Below are positions 21,276 through 33,596 of a stretch of DNA of 64,000 nt, piece by piece; positions within the stretch are counted from its first letter, which is position 1, and each line of letters opens with the position of its first letter. The notes under the pieces were generated by a model that saw only the letters and a list, made by a program, of their open reading frames with translations, was not told where the DNA came from and searched no databases. A program made the translations under genes and the position numbers. The DNA comes from Leptobrachium leishanense. Its lineage: Eukaryota; Chordata; Amphibia; Anura; Megophryidae. The stretch spans positions 329,139,119 to 329,203,118 of the forward strand of contig CM019066.1 in assembly GCA_009667805.1 (NCBI GenBank), given 5' to 3'.

Positions 21276-21950
21276 TGTTACCGGAATCTGCTAGGTTCAC
21301 TCGGGACGAGGCCGGACCGGACACGAGCAAGGATTGTCTGAACACGAGTCTCTTCAGGAAAGGCAAACTTTATTGGGACGTCACACAGAATGCTCACACA
21401 GGATTGAATCGCAAAGAGTGAGCCCCGAACTCACCCCGTCCGGGGGTCTTATACCCCGAATACATAATTAGGCACATCCCAATTATCCCACCTCCCTGTG
21501 ACACTATCCCACCCCACGTGGGTTAGTACCTCCCTTGGTTGATTACAAAGACATTCCATACATTGGCTGTAAATTGGCAAACTTCATGTTAGTTTGACAG
21601 AAAGTGATTTGCTGCCACGCTCAATCCGGCCTGTGCCCACCTCCCTAGAGCATGCTTATTTGTTGAATATAAGACCTGGTCTGTTTTCTACGTTCTTCTT
21701 TGTCTCGCTGCAGGCCTCTGTGACCTTGGTGTATCCATTTGTCATCCTGTCCCTCCGTGCCAAGAGCGGCCCGGATCTTCCTCAATTTTAATTGCTTCTC
21801 TGCTAATCTAACACATTCCTAAAATTCTATGTAAGCTTCATTCTAGTTTCAACTAAAATCTACCTAGTTATATTCAAGTGAACCAATATTCTGAACAAGA
21901 TGGCCGCCTGGCTCATAGCGGCGACCATCTTTTGGCCCGGTTCTCTTTCA
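21276..21950 (-). repeat. Retroviral 5' LTR
   Basis: Same 675-bp length and ends as 9684-10358. TATAAG (about 21450) and AATAAA (about 21370) are in the same relative positions. It is the promoter-bearing LTR for this provirus. Confidence 0.93.
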
Positions 21951-22045
21951 GCCTACCCAGGAAATACTTGAAAACGAGAGAAATCTCAATGTATCCTTCC
22001 TTGTAAAATACTTTCTAAAAATGTAGGTAAATAAATAAAGAAGCA
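21951..22045 (+). mobile_element. SINE 3' tail (continuation of 9551-9683)
   Basis: GCCTACCCAGG resumes the SINE after the retrovirus. Its tail, containing TACTTGAAAACGAGAGAAATCTCAATGTATCCTTCC-type sequence, matches the 3' end of the LINE at 39252-40303 and ends in TAAATAAATAAAG. Confidence 0.8.
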
Positions 22046-22167
22046 ACATATGCAAGAGTGAATCAGTTTATGTTTGTGTGCCTATGTGTTCAATCATACC
22101 TAAATCAAAATTATGATCAATCATTTTTAACAGATATGTTGGAATTGGAGATTAAATGGTTCAGATC

Positions 22168-22300
22168 AGGGGTGTCAATTTCCACCCCCAGATGTTCAAC
22201 TACAACTATCATGGTTTCCTGGCCATTTAATGTCTTCAAAGAATTCTGGGAACTGTAGGCCATAAACATCGGGGGGGGGGTCAGAGATTGCACAATAGGT
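22168..22300. mobile_element. Short hAT-type MITE, degraded
   Basis: CAGGGGTGTCAATTTCC, CCAGATGTTCAACTACAAC, TTCCTGGCCATTTAATG and AATTCTGGGAACTGTAGGCC follow the same order as the better-preserved copy at 33297-33432. Confidence 0.6.
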
Positions 22301-22445
22301 ACATTTCTGTTTTAAAGTAGCCATAAGTAAAACTAATCTAATGTTAATTTTTTTAAAAAGAAAAAAAATTCCCCAGGCGCTTAGTTGCCCCTAGATTCGC
22401 TTCCACCTCAGTGGACACTTCCCAATATCCACAGTACAAATATCG

Positions 22446-22684
22446 TGAAAGGGATGGTGGGTGTGGGTTTAGCGCTTCATAGAAGTCCCCAGAGGAAAGG
22501 CACAAGATTGGAAGTGTCCCTTATAAAAAAAAAAGGAGGTGGCCCCACTTTGGCAGGTGGCTTTAAGCAGAATACCAGGTGAAGTCTTTTTGAGGTCCTT
22601 TTTTTCTAAGGGACACTTCCAATCTTGTGCCTTTCCTCTGGGGACTTCTATGAAGCGCTAAACCCACACCCACCATCCCTTTCA
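22446..22684. repeat. Long inverted repeat, two 78-bp arms
   Basis: 22446-22523 begins TGAAAGGGATGGTGGG, and 22607-22684 is essentially its reverse complement over the same 78 bp, with an 83-bp spacer containing A10 and GGTGGCCCCACTTTGG. The arms contain TAGCGCTTCATAGAAGTCC. A transcript from either strand would fold into a long hairpin. Confidence 0.93.
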
Positions 22685-23089
22685 TGTTAATTTTTTTAGT
22701 TCACTCCATTCTGTATAACAAAAGTAATTCTTAAATTTAAAAACAGTAAATCCTGAATTTAACATTGCTATAAATCCTATATATGCACATATATTATGTA
22801 GAAGCAGTTTTCTTGATACTGGTAATCTTATTTTCTTTACTTTATTTATTTGTTTATCTATTGAACTATCTATTTGATCTTTTTGCTGGCTCCTACAGAG
22901 AAGATGACAGGGAAATTAGAGATTCTGCTTCATTGCTCCTTCCTATGTATATTCTACACATCAGATTATGTGGTGTAAGTGATTTCACAGACACAATTAG
23001 AATTTAACCTCAGTAAATCATAAAAAGCTGTTATCTTTTTAACCATATATAGGCGTCACTCTCACTTGCAATGTGTGTTGGGACATTTT

Positions 23090-24150
23090 TCAAGACATGA
23101 TATTATTGGGTGCCGGACAAAAACGGCCAACTTCCAGACAGAACAAGTGCCGGACATCCCAACTTCTCTACACGGCCAACTTCCAGACATCCATAATCCC
23201 AGCGGCTAACCCTAATACTAACACCCTAACCTAGGTTTACGGGGGTTAGGGGTAGGGCTAGGTTTAGGGGGGTTAGGGCTAGGTTTATGGGGGTTAGGGT
23301 TAGGGCTAGGTTTAGGGGGTTAGGGTTAGGGCTAGGTTTAGGGGGGTTAGGGTTAGGTTTGGGAAGTTAGGGCTAGGTTTAGGGGGTTAGGGCTAGGTTT
23401 GGGGGGTTAGGGCTAAATTTAGGGGGTTAGGGTTAGGTTTATGGGGGTTAGGGTTATGGCTAGGTTTATGGGGGTTAGGGCTAGGTTTAGGGGGGTTAGG
23501 GCTAGGGTGTTAGGGCTAGATTTAGGGGGTTAGGGTTAGGGCTAGGTTTAGGGGGGTTAAGGCTAGGTTTTGGGGGTCAGGGCTAGGTTTAGGGGGTTAG
23601 GGTTAGGGCTAGGTTTAGGGGGTTATGATTTGGCTAGGTTTAGGGGGTTAGGGTTAGGGATAGATTTAGGGGGTTTAGGGATAGATTTAGGGGGGTTAGG
23701 GTTAGGGCTAGATTTAGGGGGGTTAGGGTTAGGGCTAAGTTTGGGGGGTTAGGGCTAGGTTTAGGGGATAGGGCTCAGTTTGGGGGTTTCGGGCTAGGTT
23801 TAGGGGGTTAGGGTTAGGGCTAGGTTTAGGGGGTTATGGTTAGGGCTAGATTTAGGGGGTTTAGGGATAAATTTGGGGGTTAGGGCTAGGTTTGGGGGGT
23901 TAGGGCTAGGTTTAAGGGGGTTAGAGCTAGGTTTAGGGGCTTAGGTAGTAGGGTTAGTGTTAGCCGCTGGTATTTTGGATGTCTGGAAGTTCGCCGTCAG
24001 GGAGTTGTCTGTGTAGGGAAGTTTGCCTTGTAGGGAAGTTGGCTGTGTAGGGAAGTTGGCCGTGTAGGGAAGTTGGCCATCGGGGTTTTGGCATTAGGGA
24101 CCCTGGTTGTAGGGATTTCGACCCAAACCCAATATTATTGTACATATTAT
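23090..24150. repeat. Telomere-like GGTTAGGG minisatellite inside an inverted-repeat element
   Basis: About 750 bp (23200-23950) of irregular GGTTAGGGCTAGGTTTAGGG repeats resemble but do not equal the vertebrate telomere unit. Both flanks carry GGCCAACTTCCAGACATCC-type sequence in opposite orientations (about 23150-23210; 23955-24070), and both outer ends carry ATTATTGGGT. The flanks define a terminal inverted repeat element enclosing the array, so this is an interspersed element rather than a true telomere. Confidence 0.85.
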
Positions 24151-24578
24151 ATTATATGCATATATTTAATTTTGTGTGCGTGTGTATATTGTGATTGACC
24201 ATCACAAATTAGGGATCAGTCTGCATAGTCTTCTAGGGCAAGTTTGACAGACACTGGAAATCCTTTTAACAAAACTTTATTTGTTCGATGAAAGGTGTTT
24301 CACATGCAGTTCAAAATAAAATTAAACAGAAAACAAATCCTCGCTCTCACCAGAGCACTAACTAAACACAGTCAATCCCTGACTCACACTGGATGGCTAA
24401 CTCCATTTACCAGTAAAACAAACCGCATGACATGGAAACACATATATATACCTTTCAGTCTTTTCACCTTGAAAGTTCTGTCCTCTTGTTCACCACCAGA
24501 AAAGGAAGACCCAGACAATGAGCAGTTCCTGCTCTGAACTTTTAAACAGCATTTTTTTTCCTCAATTAACCTTAGGTG
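24151..24578. other. No gene recognised
   Basis: Contains AACTTTATTTG and a short open frame (24295-24537) without a motif. A polyadenylation-type AATAAA on the minus strand near 24270 hints at an LTR fragment, but no ends were found. Confidence 0.35.
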
Positions 24579-24975
24579 TGAAACATAGAAACATAGAAAA
24601 ATGTCGGCAGATAAGAACCTTTCGGCCCATCTAGTCTGCCCAATTACATGGATACTTTACCTGGATTTATCTTTTGTTTAGGATAGCCTTATGCCTATCC
24701 CATGCCTGCTTAAATTCAATTACTGTTTTGGCCTCTACCACTTCAACTGGAAGGCTGTTCCATGTATCCACCACCCTCTCAGTAAAATAATGCTTCCTGA
24801 TGTTACTTTTAAACCTTTGCCCCTCTAATCTAAGACTATGTCCTCTTGTTTTGCTACTTTGTTTCCGTTTAAATATACTCCCTTCCTCTACCTTGAGGAT
24901 TCCCTTTACGTATTTAAATGTTTCTATCATATCTCCTCTGTCTCGTCTTTTTTCCAAGCTGTACATGGCTTGAGT
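24579..24975 (-). mobile_element. LINE 3' fragment (CR1/L2-like reverse transcriptase C-terminus)
   Basis: The minus-strand frame 24966-24667 encodes the region after the catalytic core of a non-LTR reverse transcriptase: SLEKRRDRGDMIETFKYV, TRGHSLRL, and FTERVVDTWNSLPVEVV followed by FKQAWDRH. The 3' sequence contains GGGCAGACTAGATGGGCC and ends in repeated CTATGTTTCTATGTTTC. It is strongly 5' truncated, as is usual for LINE copies. A related 3' end lies at 46190-46275. Confidence 0.85.
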
Positions 24976-25127
24976 AATCCCACACCTGCAGATATGCCTG
25001 CTGGGAAATGTAGTTCACCCATGTAGTGGGTACAGGCTATGCAGAATCCTAGGTCCCAAATACCTGCTTTCCCTTCAACAACCACACCCCTGACACAGTC
25101 ACAATATATATATATATATATATACAG

Positions 25128-26966
25128 CAGAGCTCAAAATTTCCCCTCGCCCACTCGCATTTTGCGAGTACAAATTAAGTCTGGGCGAGTGGAAATGCAA
25201 ACGCTGCGTATTCAGGCTGCAGGTGTGTTTTTTTTTTTTAAGCCTGGCTGCCGGTGTTCCATCGAGGATTGCCTGGGCGTCGAGAAATGCCTGGCGATGG
25301 CCGGCGGCCCGCTCTGATTGGCCCCAAGCATTGCACCCGCCCTGTGAAAGCAGTGTTTCCAGCCCTTGCTGCCCAGTTATGTGTGTGGTGGGAGACTCCC
25401 CGTTTCTCTGACAGGCAGGCTGGCATTGGAAAAGCCAGGCTGTCATCAGTGCACGGGAGCCTCCTGTCCTCTCTTGGTGGGGGAATCCCGGCTGCTCCCT
25501 GCTACCAGCCCCGAGCTTTCTACATGGAGACAGTGCTGGGGGGGGGGGCTTGGCTCCTGCAAAACAAGGGAGGTATTTAGGCAAACTGTTGCCAGGTGTC
25601 TGGGCCCCTGTGGTGTGTTGCCAATTCCCTGGTTGTCCAGATGCCCTTTGTGGAAGGAGATTACGATCTCCACTCCAAGTGTGCTGACCGGGAACCTGCC
25701 ATCAATCACAAATGGGCGCTCTCAGTGTGAGTCAGACAGTGTGACATCACTACTGAGCGTCCAGCACCCAGACAGCAGGAGCTAAAGGTTACTGGTCTAC
25801 AACAGGGATTTGCAGAGCACAGATCATGTTTGGAGGGTATACACATGGCAGGCACAGCCAGCGTTTTATTACTGCTCTTATAAACAGATCCCTCCCGACC
25901 TCCCTGCATTCCGCTGGCTTGAGCTACAAAGTTATGGGTCAGTGCACACTGACAGCCATAGAGTGAGCTGGCTCTGAGCACACAATCTGCTGCTGAGTCC
26001 AGCTGATTCTTCAGTAAGTGCCTGCTTTGCTTTAAAAAAAAAATCCTCTTAAAAGATGTCTTTTTTGTGCTTTTAGTTGTAAGTAAAATAATTCACCTTT
26101 AATTGCTTTTATTTGGACCCCATATCTTCATCTGTATTATGCTTTTGCTGATTAAAGGAAAGTTTCATGCGTTTGGTACAGATCCCTTTACACCCAAAAT
26201 GAGAAAATCCCAATTTCCAAATGAATTATGTTGAATATATGGGTAAAAATTCAATGTACTCAAATTTTTAGACTGTTACCTGGTCTATTACAAATGACCC
26301 TGACCAGGGGTTCAACGTGGGGCCCCAGAAATCCTGATGGCAGCCCTGCGCACACACTGTCCTTCCTGTGCCCCATGCGCGGCCCGCGGCCCTCATTAAT
26401 ACTGAGCAGCACCAGTGAGGGGTCAATGCTGCCAGCCTCTGTTACTGCAACATGTTCGGACTGTCAGACAGCATCCCTTGCCACCCTAAAAGCGCTGTCA
26501 ACATGCATCACTTCAGCACGCACAGCGTCTCCTGACAGCACCTGAACGTTACATGACGTGTGTAAGAGTTCCTCGGAGTATCGACCCTTAGCGCTCTGTC
26601 ACACCGGAAACATTCCTACTACTACTACCCACGTTTTCTTTCTACTGTAATGATCTGATTTTCTATATGATCACCACATTGCTTGTAAGAGCAGAGCAGG
26701 TGTATAATCAGAAAACCCATCCTTACCTGTGCTGCAATCAGAATATAATATGTAATCTATTTCACATAATTGTCTTCTTGGTATACATGTATCTGGGGTC
26801 TCATGTCTGGGTATTAATGTTATTTATTTTTGTAACTTTATTCTGAAAAAAACATTAAAGAGGGTGTGTTTAGGGGCGGGGTTAAGTGCAGGGTAGGTGG
26901 GGCAACTGGTGCCGAGTAACTCTTAAGGCCTGGCTAGTAGTTCGGAACTTGAAATTTTGAGCCCTG
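25128..26966. mobile_element. hAT-like non-autonomous element, 1.8 kb
   Basis: The ends CAGAGCTCAAAATTTC and GAAATTTTGAGCCCTG form a 16-bp inverted pair with one mismatch. TATACAG flanks both sides (25121-25127, 26967-26973), but lies in a TA repeat, so TSD length is uncertain. The interior is GC-rich (25250-25700, overlapping chance frames), then AT-rich. No transposase is visible. Confidence 0.75.
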
Positions 26967-26973
26967 TATACAG

Positions 26974-29900
26974 TATATATATGCAAGAAAGAGAGACAAA
27001 CACGGATTCTGCATACAGAATTTCAATTGTACAATTGTATGCAAATTTAATTTATAATACTCTCAGTGCTATAATCTAAAACAGATTATAGAGGATCAGG
27101 AAGGAAAGTAATTGTTGCTCTTCTTGATATAAAAAAATCAAAACAGCTTCATAAAATCATATAAATTCCAAAAATATCATCAGTGTTTTAGTTCAAAATT
27201 ACACATTGAAAGTTTCATGTATCTGTAATACATAAATCAGTCATTATTAAACAGCACACACATTTCTGTGCAATCCACCCAATCATACATAAAAAGATTT
27301 AAAAGCATCTGACATAGGTTTAAAATTAACGAGGGTTTAGTTACAAAATATGATCATATATTGCATAAGCCTGCCACAACGTCAATGTACCTCATTCATA
27401 ATATATCTGTTTTAAAATCATTTTCATGATACTGTATTTAAGCTGAGTATCCTGGAAAAAACTCTCATGCTCTAGGGATTTGTTTTGGAAACCCATATAT
27501 AATACATACTTAAAATCAGAATCCCAGAACATAATCATACTTCTAAATATAGTTTTGCATTTAGTTAGGCTATTTGTGTGACCTAGTCTTTAAAATATGT
27601 GCTGTTATTTTAATAGTTGGTTACAGAAAAATTACATTTAAGCTCAACGTGAAATAGAAAATCTTATTTTAATAGTAGGTAATAATTACTGGGGTCTATG
27701 TATATATAAAGGTGTACGATATATTATATTTGGCTGGATACAGTAGCTTTTTGGTTTTAAGATATGAGCTTAAAGCTGCTACTTCACTAAAAGCAGAATA
27801 TAGGAAAAAAATATCTGCATTAAAAGTAATACTTCAATATAGATTGGTGGAGGTGTTAAGACCACTAAAAATGTTTTTACTTGCTGGGAACCTCATATAC
27901 CCATAGAACCCGCTGAATTCAGGTCCAGGATCAAATCTACTTTGGAATAAATGACACAATACGTGGTAATACATCTGTTAAATTTATATTTTAGTAACTC
28001 TAGATTTACCCATGTTTTCTTCTTTTACAACATTTTCCTCTTATGTTGCTTTGCAATTCACATTTTTGTATTCACAATGTAGTGTTAACTGTTGGATAGA
28101 TTTTATTAATTTTATTTACTTTCTCTGACGTACAATTGTGTAATGAGCGCTGCCTATGGCATCATACACTACCTGCTTGCTATTCATCTCAGGACATAAC
28201 AAAATTCATCTCAGAAACAGGACAAATTAGTTTTCCAAGTTAAAAAATAGAAAAAATGCACAAAACCAAAAGGTACAAGGATGTTGTGGTGCAAGGAGCT
28301 CTGTGATCATACATATCCCTCTTCAATTTCCAGCATTTTAGGGAAATAATTGGAAAATTCCTCTGCTGGGCCAACACAAACCCTTCGAGTGAACACTTGA
28401 AAAAGGCTCCAGATAGTGGCTGAAACGTTGCGTTCATAATAAAAACCTCATCATGTTCTGCCTTCACCTGAGTGCCCTGTCCATTTCTGTTGTTCTTTAT
28501 ACGTGAATAAAGGCTTGGGCCACCCTTATCTTTGTGGCACCTGGTTGAAGGCCTTTCTAGTGGAGTGCCCTGCCTTACTGCTACCAGGATAACATTTCCT
28601 TGACGTTGACCTATATTATCTGCAACCATAAACCACTTAGGTGCAGTTCTTCTAGTAGGAAATAATGCATGCTATTCCAGTTAAACTGTCATGATTATCA
28701 AGAGGACCCTAATAACAGTCATAACAGCTTCCGACATATTCCAGCCAAGTTGCAAACTTCTCTTGCAACTTATCCGAAAATTAGTGCTTCCTATACTTTG
28801 TAAAAGAAGTGCTATTGTGGATACAGCTGGAGAATGATGGACGTTTCCAAGGTCACCCATTATTCTTGCGTACAGTTGGTAATGAGCCAAACTTACCATT
28901 GCACAAAGTAATATGAGATCCACTGCCTCCTGTTGCCACAAGAAGGGCACTGAGAACAAATAGTTCTGCTGACACTGCACAAACTTGCGTATCAAGCTCA
29001 TTCAGTTCTAATTCAGTTCTCCATGGAATCCTGTGCCATAGTACCGCTATTAGTATCTATTAGTGCATCCACATCTTACGAGCCTAACCACTAACAACTC
29101 ACTCATAATAAAGCTGTTAATAGGGAGGTACTAACAGCTAATGGTCTTCATCGAATTCTGCCATTAGCCGGAACAGGACTCCATTTTCAATGCACTTCAA
29201 TTATTTTCCAGAATCTCATATTGCAAGTAATTAAAGTAAGAAAATAAAATAACCATAACAGATCAGTAAGCAGGCCTTCCTGGATTGGTAGCAGCCACAG
29301 TAGATGAGCAAAGACTGACAATGTGCATTATGTGCTTCCCTAACCATAGCCGTGGTTGCTGTTTTTTGGAAGCCTTAACCATGGGTCCCAATGAGAAAAA
29401 AATATATGCTATGTATAACAATTAAATGCAGGTGCTACTTTGAAAATGCTCTAAATGTTTAATCAAAGTCAAAACATTTATATCTTTGCATGAAGTCAGA
29501 GCTCTCATAAAAAACACTCTAGGGATAGGGTTTTAAGTTATCCATGGAAATATTATGCTCTATGTTGTCACTTGGCAGTAAAATCCAACTTCCTAAAACT
29601 GAACATGGCAGCCAATTTTAACACTTAAGAAGGGAATGAAAAAAGAAAATTACATGACTCTTGAGAGCAAACATATTAAAAAGGAGGAAGTAATCGCCTT
29701 TCATTTTACTAAAAGTGAGCCTTTTTTGTAAAATCAAAACTTTAGGGATATTTCACTAAAAAGCTAATTGATGGAGAATGTCAAGGGAATCACACATTTT
29801 ATGCCAAAATAGTCAATCCGAAGGAATATACGGTATTCGATATCAGTGAAGATGCTGCTGTACTTAGCATTTTTTGTTTCCTGCTGGTACATCTAATAGA

Positions 29901-30490
29901 CAACTCAGTTGCGTACCTCAGAACAATAAACTCGTACCTTTGCTCCGGGTGCCTAGATGGGTATCAGCTATACACTTCTGATGAGGTCTAAGTAAATTGA
30001 AACAATCGTCAGGGGGTTGTTGTACCTTTCGAGCAGAGGAGACTTCCTTGGCATTTCAGTCCTGGTCATCCTTTATGGTTGATAGCAGTCTGATTTGCAT
30101 ATATAATAGTCTTCTATAATATACAATGGCACCATCGAGCTAACACTGTCCTAAGAGACTTGAGCAGGAATTCACCACAAGGCAGGCCACTGCCACTGTT
30201 GCCCATTCTCAAAGTTATCCGAGACATGTTTTGTTCTCCTAACTTTGAAATATGATGATGATGACTGTTTCCTTGTGTGAGACTTGCTCCCAAATTATTT
30301 AAAAGAATCATGATGGAAATTTGTGTAGAACATAATGTATTTAGCATAAATTTTGAACACTTTAAGAATGTTTGTTTAAATATATATGTTTTTACATCTG
30401 CACCAACACCAGCCAGCATACAGAAACCTGGAGTAGAAGTGTATTTGATGAAGATGAACTGTAGATAATGTCTGTAAAGCTACAATGTAT
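26974..30490. other. Long stretch without recognisable genes
   Basis: AT-rich. Short frames at 28240-28629 and 28681-29001 have no domain I recognise. Two places (28385-28440, with TGAAACGTTGCG; 29970-30020, with CTGATGAGG...GAAAC) resemble terminal regions of Penelope-like elements, too weakly to annotate separately. Confidence 0.4.
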
Positions 30491-30491
30491 G

Positions 30492-30539
<48 letters not shown>
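30491..30539. repeat. (TA)n microsatellite
   Basis: Nearly pure TA dinucleotides, interrupted once by AATA. Confidence 0.95.
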
Positions 30540-30585
30540 GATTAGATAGGTCACATTAGTCCAAATACCTATACATATAGATATA

Positions 30586-31046
30586 CAGGTTGCCATCAGG
30601 GGATGTTAGCTAATGACATGTTAAGGGGCCCAGTGACTCCAGGGGGCCCTGGCCTATGCAAAAACTCTGCACAACTTCTCTAAGTGCCACTGACATACCG
30701 TACACGTCCTTCCATTCTATCCAGGAATGGTCCACCAAGATAACATAAAATTTCCCAGTGGGCCGCAGCATCTGAGGCTGATCAGAGCACTCGGTCTCAT
30801 CACTGACGGAGCGATTATTATGATCTGCCCCCAGGTAGAGGTGCAGACTGAATGCTCTCCCACCAGGGAATACATTATCCCCTTGCTGGTCCACCAGGGA
30901 ATTAGCCCACTCCCTGTAAAATTGGGTAATCAGAAGAGGAGGCAAAATATTTTATTTTTAATTAGTTTACTGATTTGAGCAGCCAGGGGATGAGGTTCCG
31001 AGCAATGGGTCAGTAAGGGGCCTGCTTATTTCTTATGGCAACCCTG
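30586..31046. mobile_element. MITE with CAGG(G)TTGCCAT ends
   Basis: The left end CAGGTTGCCATCAGG and right end TTATGGCAACCCTG are inverted. The interior contains an inverted pair around CACCAGGGAAT/ATTCCCTGG-type sequence and no open frame of note. It is flanked by TATA-rich sequence, so the TSD is unclear. Confidence 0.7.
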
Positions 31047-32555
31047 TATAAATATATAAAATAGTGAGTGTTTCAATTCTGATTCACTAATAACAATAGG
31101 TCGGAATAACCAGGTTTGAAATATAATACTTCCACTAAAGGGTTACATTCTATGTCATTAGAGACCATGCTTGTATTCTTCTTCCATTTGTGGAATTGAT
31201 ATAAATTTCCTATGACTTACATATAGAATTATCTTGTCATTCTCCCTGAACTGACATTCTTGTGTGTCACTGACAGGCAACGGAGAACATTGACTGAGCG
31301 GGAGGCTGTCTTTAGGATGGCTATCTGCTTGCTGCTCTCCCTCCCCTGCGGCATGCCACGGTCACTGGGACTGGGAAACCTTGAAAGGAAATAACTCCCC
31401 TTTTCAATTATACAGGTCGGGAAACAAAAATATGACCTACATAAAGTGAGTGAAGCCCTTTCAAATGAGTTCAACAGATTTTGGGCTTAACAGACGCACT
31501 TTCAGTTAATTTAAAGTTGGTAGCGGAAGGGTTAATGAGGACCCATGTGTGCCAAGTTTCGTAATAAAACGATCTTCATCAGTTCCAATTTATAAATTCT
31601 AGGTACTTGAGTTTCTGGGTACTTGCAATCAATGCAAAATGCTGTTCATATGGTATAAGAGCCTAGGATTATCAGAGATCTCACCTCTAGCCTTCTAGTG
31701 GTATTAACCACAGACCAACTCCAGGGGTTTTTAACAAGCATCACATACTGGGACATTGCCAAGTGTGCTATAGATTGAACACGGAGTAGACCGAAATGTT
31801 ACATGTTTAACCTCAGCTGACCATTAGTGAACACATTTTAATATGGTTTAGAAGCCCTTGAAATCAAGACAAATGAGTATCATCTGAATTTTTATCAACA
31901 TATATGGTCAGACAGCACTCAAAGAACAGTTTATATATATTCTTAAGAATAATGCTAATTGAAGATTTGGCAAAGCTAAAACATTTCCTCCCATTTCTTC
32001 AATTCAAAAGAAAGATATCTCTAAATTAATCATCAGCTAGACTTTATACAACCCATCAGGAGGGGAAAAAAAATTATAAGTAAGGCAATATTATCCCAAA
32101 GATACATCAGAAATGATGATGTTATCTCTCAGTTAAGTAGTTTGATATTTATTAAATGTTCAGCACTAGAACGGTAACAATGGTCATTTTGGAATTATGA
32201 TGGGAAAGTAACCTCCATAGACAAATATGACCCCTGAAAACAGACGGAAGACAAATAATACATATATGAGCCTCTTCCCAAGCATGCAAAACGATCATTT
32301 TAGCCCATTTTCTTAGCGTGTTTCAACACTCTAAAATTACATTTTTTTTTTGCAGAAGTTATATACATACATATTACCATTAATCTTTCCAAAAAAAATA
32401 TCTCTGTTCACGTGTCTGAATTGTGCAATTTAATTTTACATCTAATGGAACCAAAACATAATCACAAATTTGTCTACTAATTGCACTGTACCTGAATTTC
32501 TGAAGCTTCTCTAAAGTTTATACTTTTCACAAATTGACCAAAAGGGTTAGACTTG
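31047..32555. other. No gene recognised
   Basis: AT-rich, with only short frames (for example 31229-31474 minus) lacking motifs. Confidence 0.4.
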
Positions 32556-32696
32556 TAGGGTTAAGCAACTTTGGCCCCCAAGATGTTTTGGAGCTACATC
32601 TCTCATGATGGTCAGCTATTCATTAGATTCCCAGAGTCATAGGAATGTACTTCCAAAATATCTTGAAGATGAAAGTTGCTGACCTTGGGTTAAGGT
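32556..32696. mobile_element. Short hAT-type MITE
   Basis: GCAACTTTGGCCCCCAAGATGTTTTGGA at the left and its approximate complement TCCAAAATATCTTGAAGATGAAAGTTGCTGACC at the right, with CATCTCTCATGATGGTCAGC between. The pattern matches a common amphibian MITE type. Confidence 0.6.
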
Positions 32697-33296
32697 TATA
32701 CCATAGTCTATGCGTGGCTTTACTAAGCCCTAACCCATATCTAACCATAATTCTACAGTTTTTAAAAAACATTTTATGCCAAGCACAACCTCGTCATATA
32801 GCTCTGTGTATAAGGAATCATTAATTTCAATAATGATAGAAGTATTTGATATAAGTTATGACACTTTCAAAAAATACATAAATGCCGGCATATTTAATGG
32901 AATATTTATTACAATGAAAATACCCTAGTAATGTTACAAAGTGATTTTGCCAATTTATATATACTATGATCCATAGCTATTATATCATTATGTGGGTGAT
33001 ACTAACCCCTTGTAATCCAATCTAAATGTTACGTTGATCTATACTAGCAATCATTGCTTCCAGCTGGGTGGGTGTACGGGTTACTTTCATGTGGCTTCAT
33101 CCCCATGGAAAAAAGACCATTATTTTTATTAATGTGAGAGCATGTTGCTGTGTTATTTAATTCCTTGGAGAGGATTTGGCATATGAAGAACGAGTGGGTG
33201 TTGTGAACAGTGGGATCATTTTGCCTGTATAACTTCATGATTATCAAGCATCCTCTGTGTAAATATGCCTTGCTGAATTTTGTGTTACAACTAGAT

Positions 33297-33432
33297 CAGG
33301 GCTGTCAAACTCCGGCCCCTCCAGATGTTGTTGAACTACAACTCCCACGATTCCCTGGCCATCTAATGTATTCAGAGAATTCTGGCAATTGTAGGCCATA
33401 AAAATATATGGGGCCAGAGTTTGACATCCCCG
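33297..33432. mobile_element. 136-bp hAT MITE with perfect 8-bp TSD
   Basis: The ends CAGGGCTGTCAAACTC and GAGTTTGACATCCCCG are inverted. AACTAGAT flanks both sides exactly (33289-33296, 33433-33440). The interior contains CCAGATGTTGTTGAACTACAAC. Confidence 0.92.
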
Positions 33433-33596
33433 AACTAGATGATGACGCCATACCCAGGTTACTATAATGTTAGAAAAAAAGCAACTAAACAAATAAAAAA
33501 ACCTCTACGTTAGCAAAGAGTTGCATTCCTTTTTTTTTTTTTACTTTTTTTATTGGCTCACTTTATTATAACATTGATATGATCTAAAATGAATAA

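Larger units (their letters stand above)
9684..21950 (-). mobile_element. Class I (gamma/epsilon-like) endogenous retrovirus, defective, with nested insertions
   Basis: Two 675-bp LTRs (9684-10358 and 21276-21950) flank minus-strand gag, pol and env remnants. A proline-tRNA-type primer site adjoins the right LTR and a polypurine tract adjoins the left one. The insertion lies in a SINE; GCC or GCCT is duplicated (9681-9684 and 21951-21954), depending on whether the LTR ends at ACA or AC. By eye the LTRs differ at about 8 positions, so integration is recent compared with many neighbouring repeats. Later insertions are a hAT element in gag (17339-19890) and two ~1-kb LTR-like copies (12243-13224, 15788-16772). 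Most of capsid, nucleocapsid, protease and reverse transcriptase are absent. Integrase and env carry stops and frameshifts. An OGFR-like domain lies between RNase H and integrase. Confidence 0.93.

Noticed and set aside
23200..23950. True chromosome end or interstitial telomere
   Set aside because: The unit is irregular and the array is enclosed by inverted flanking repeats with ordinary sequence on both sides.
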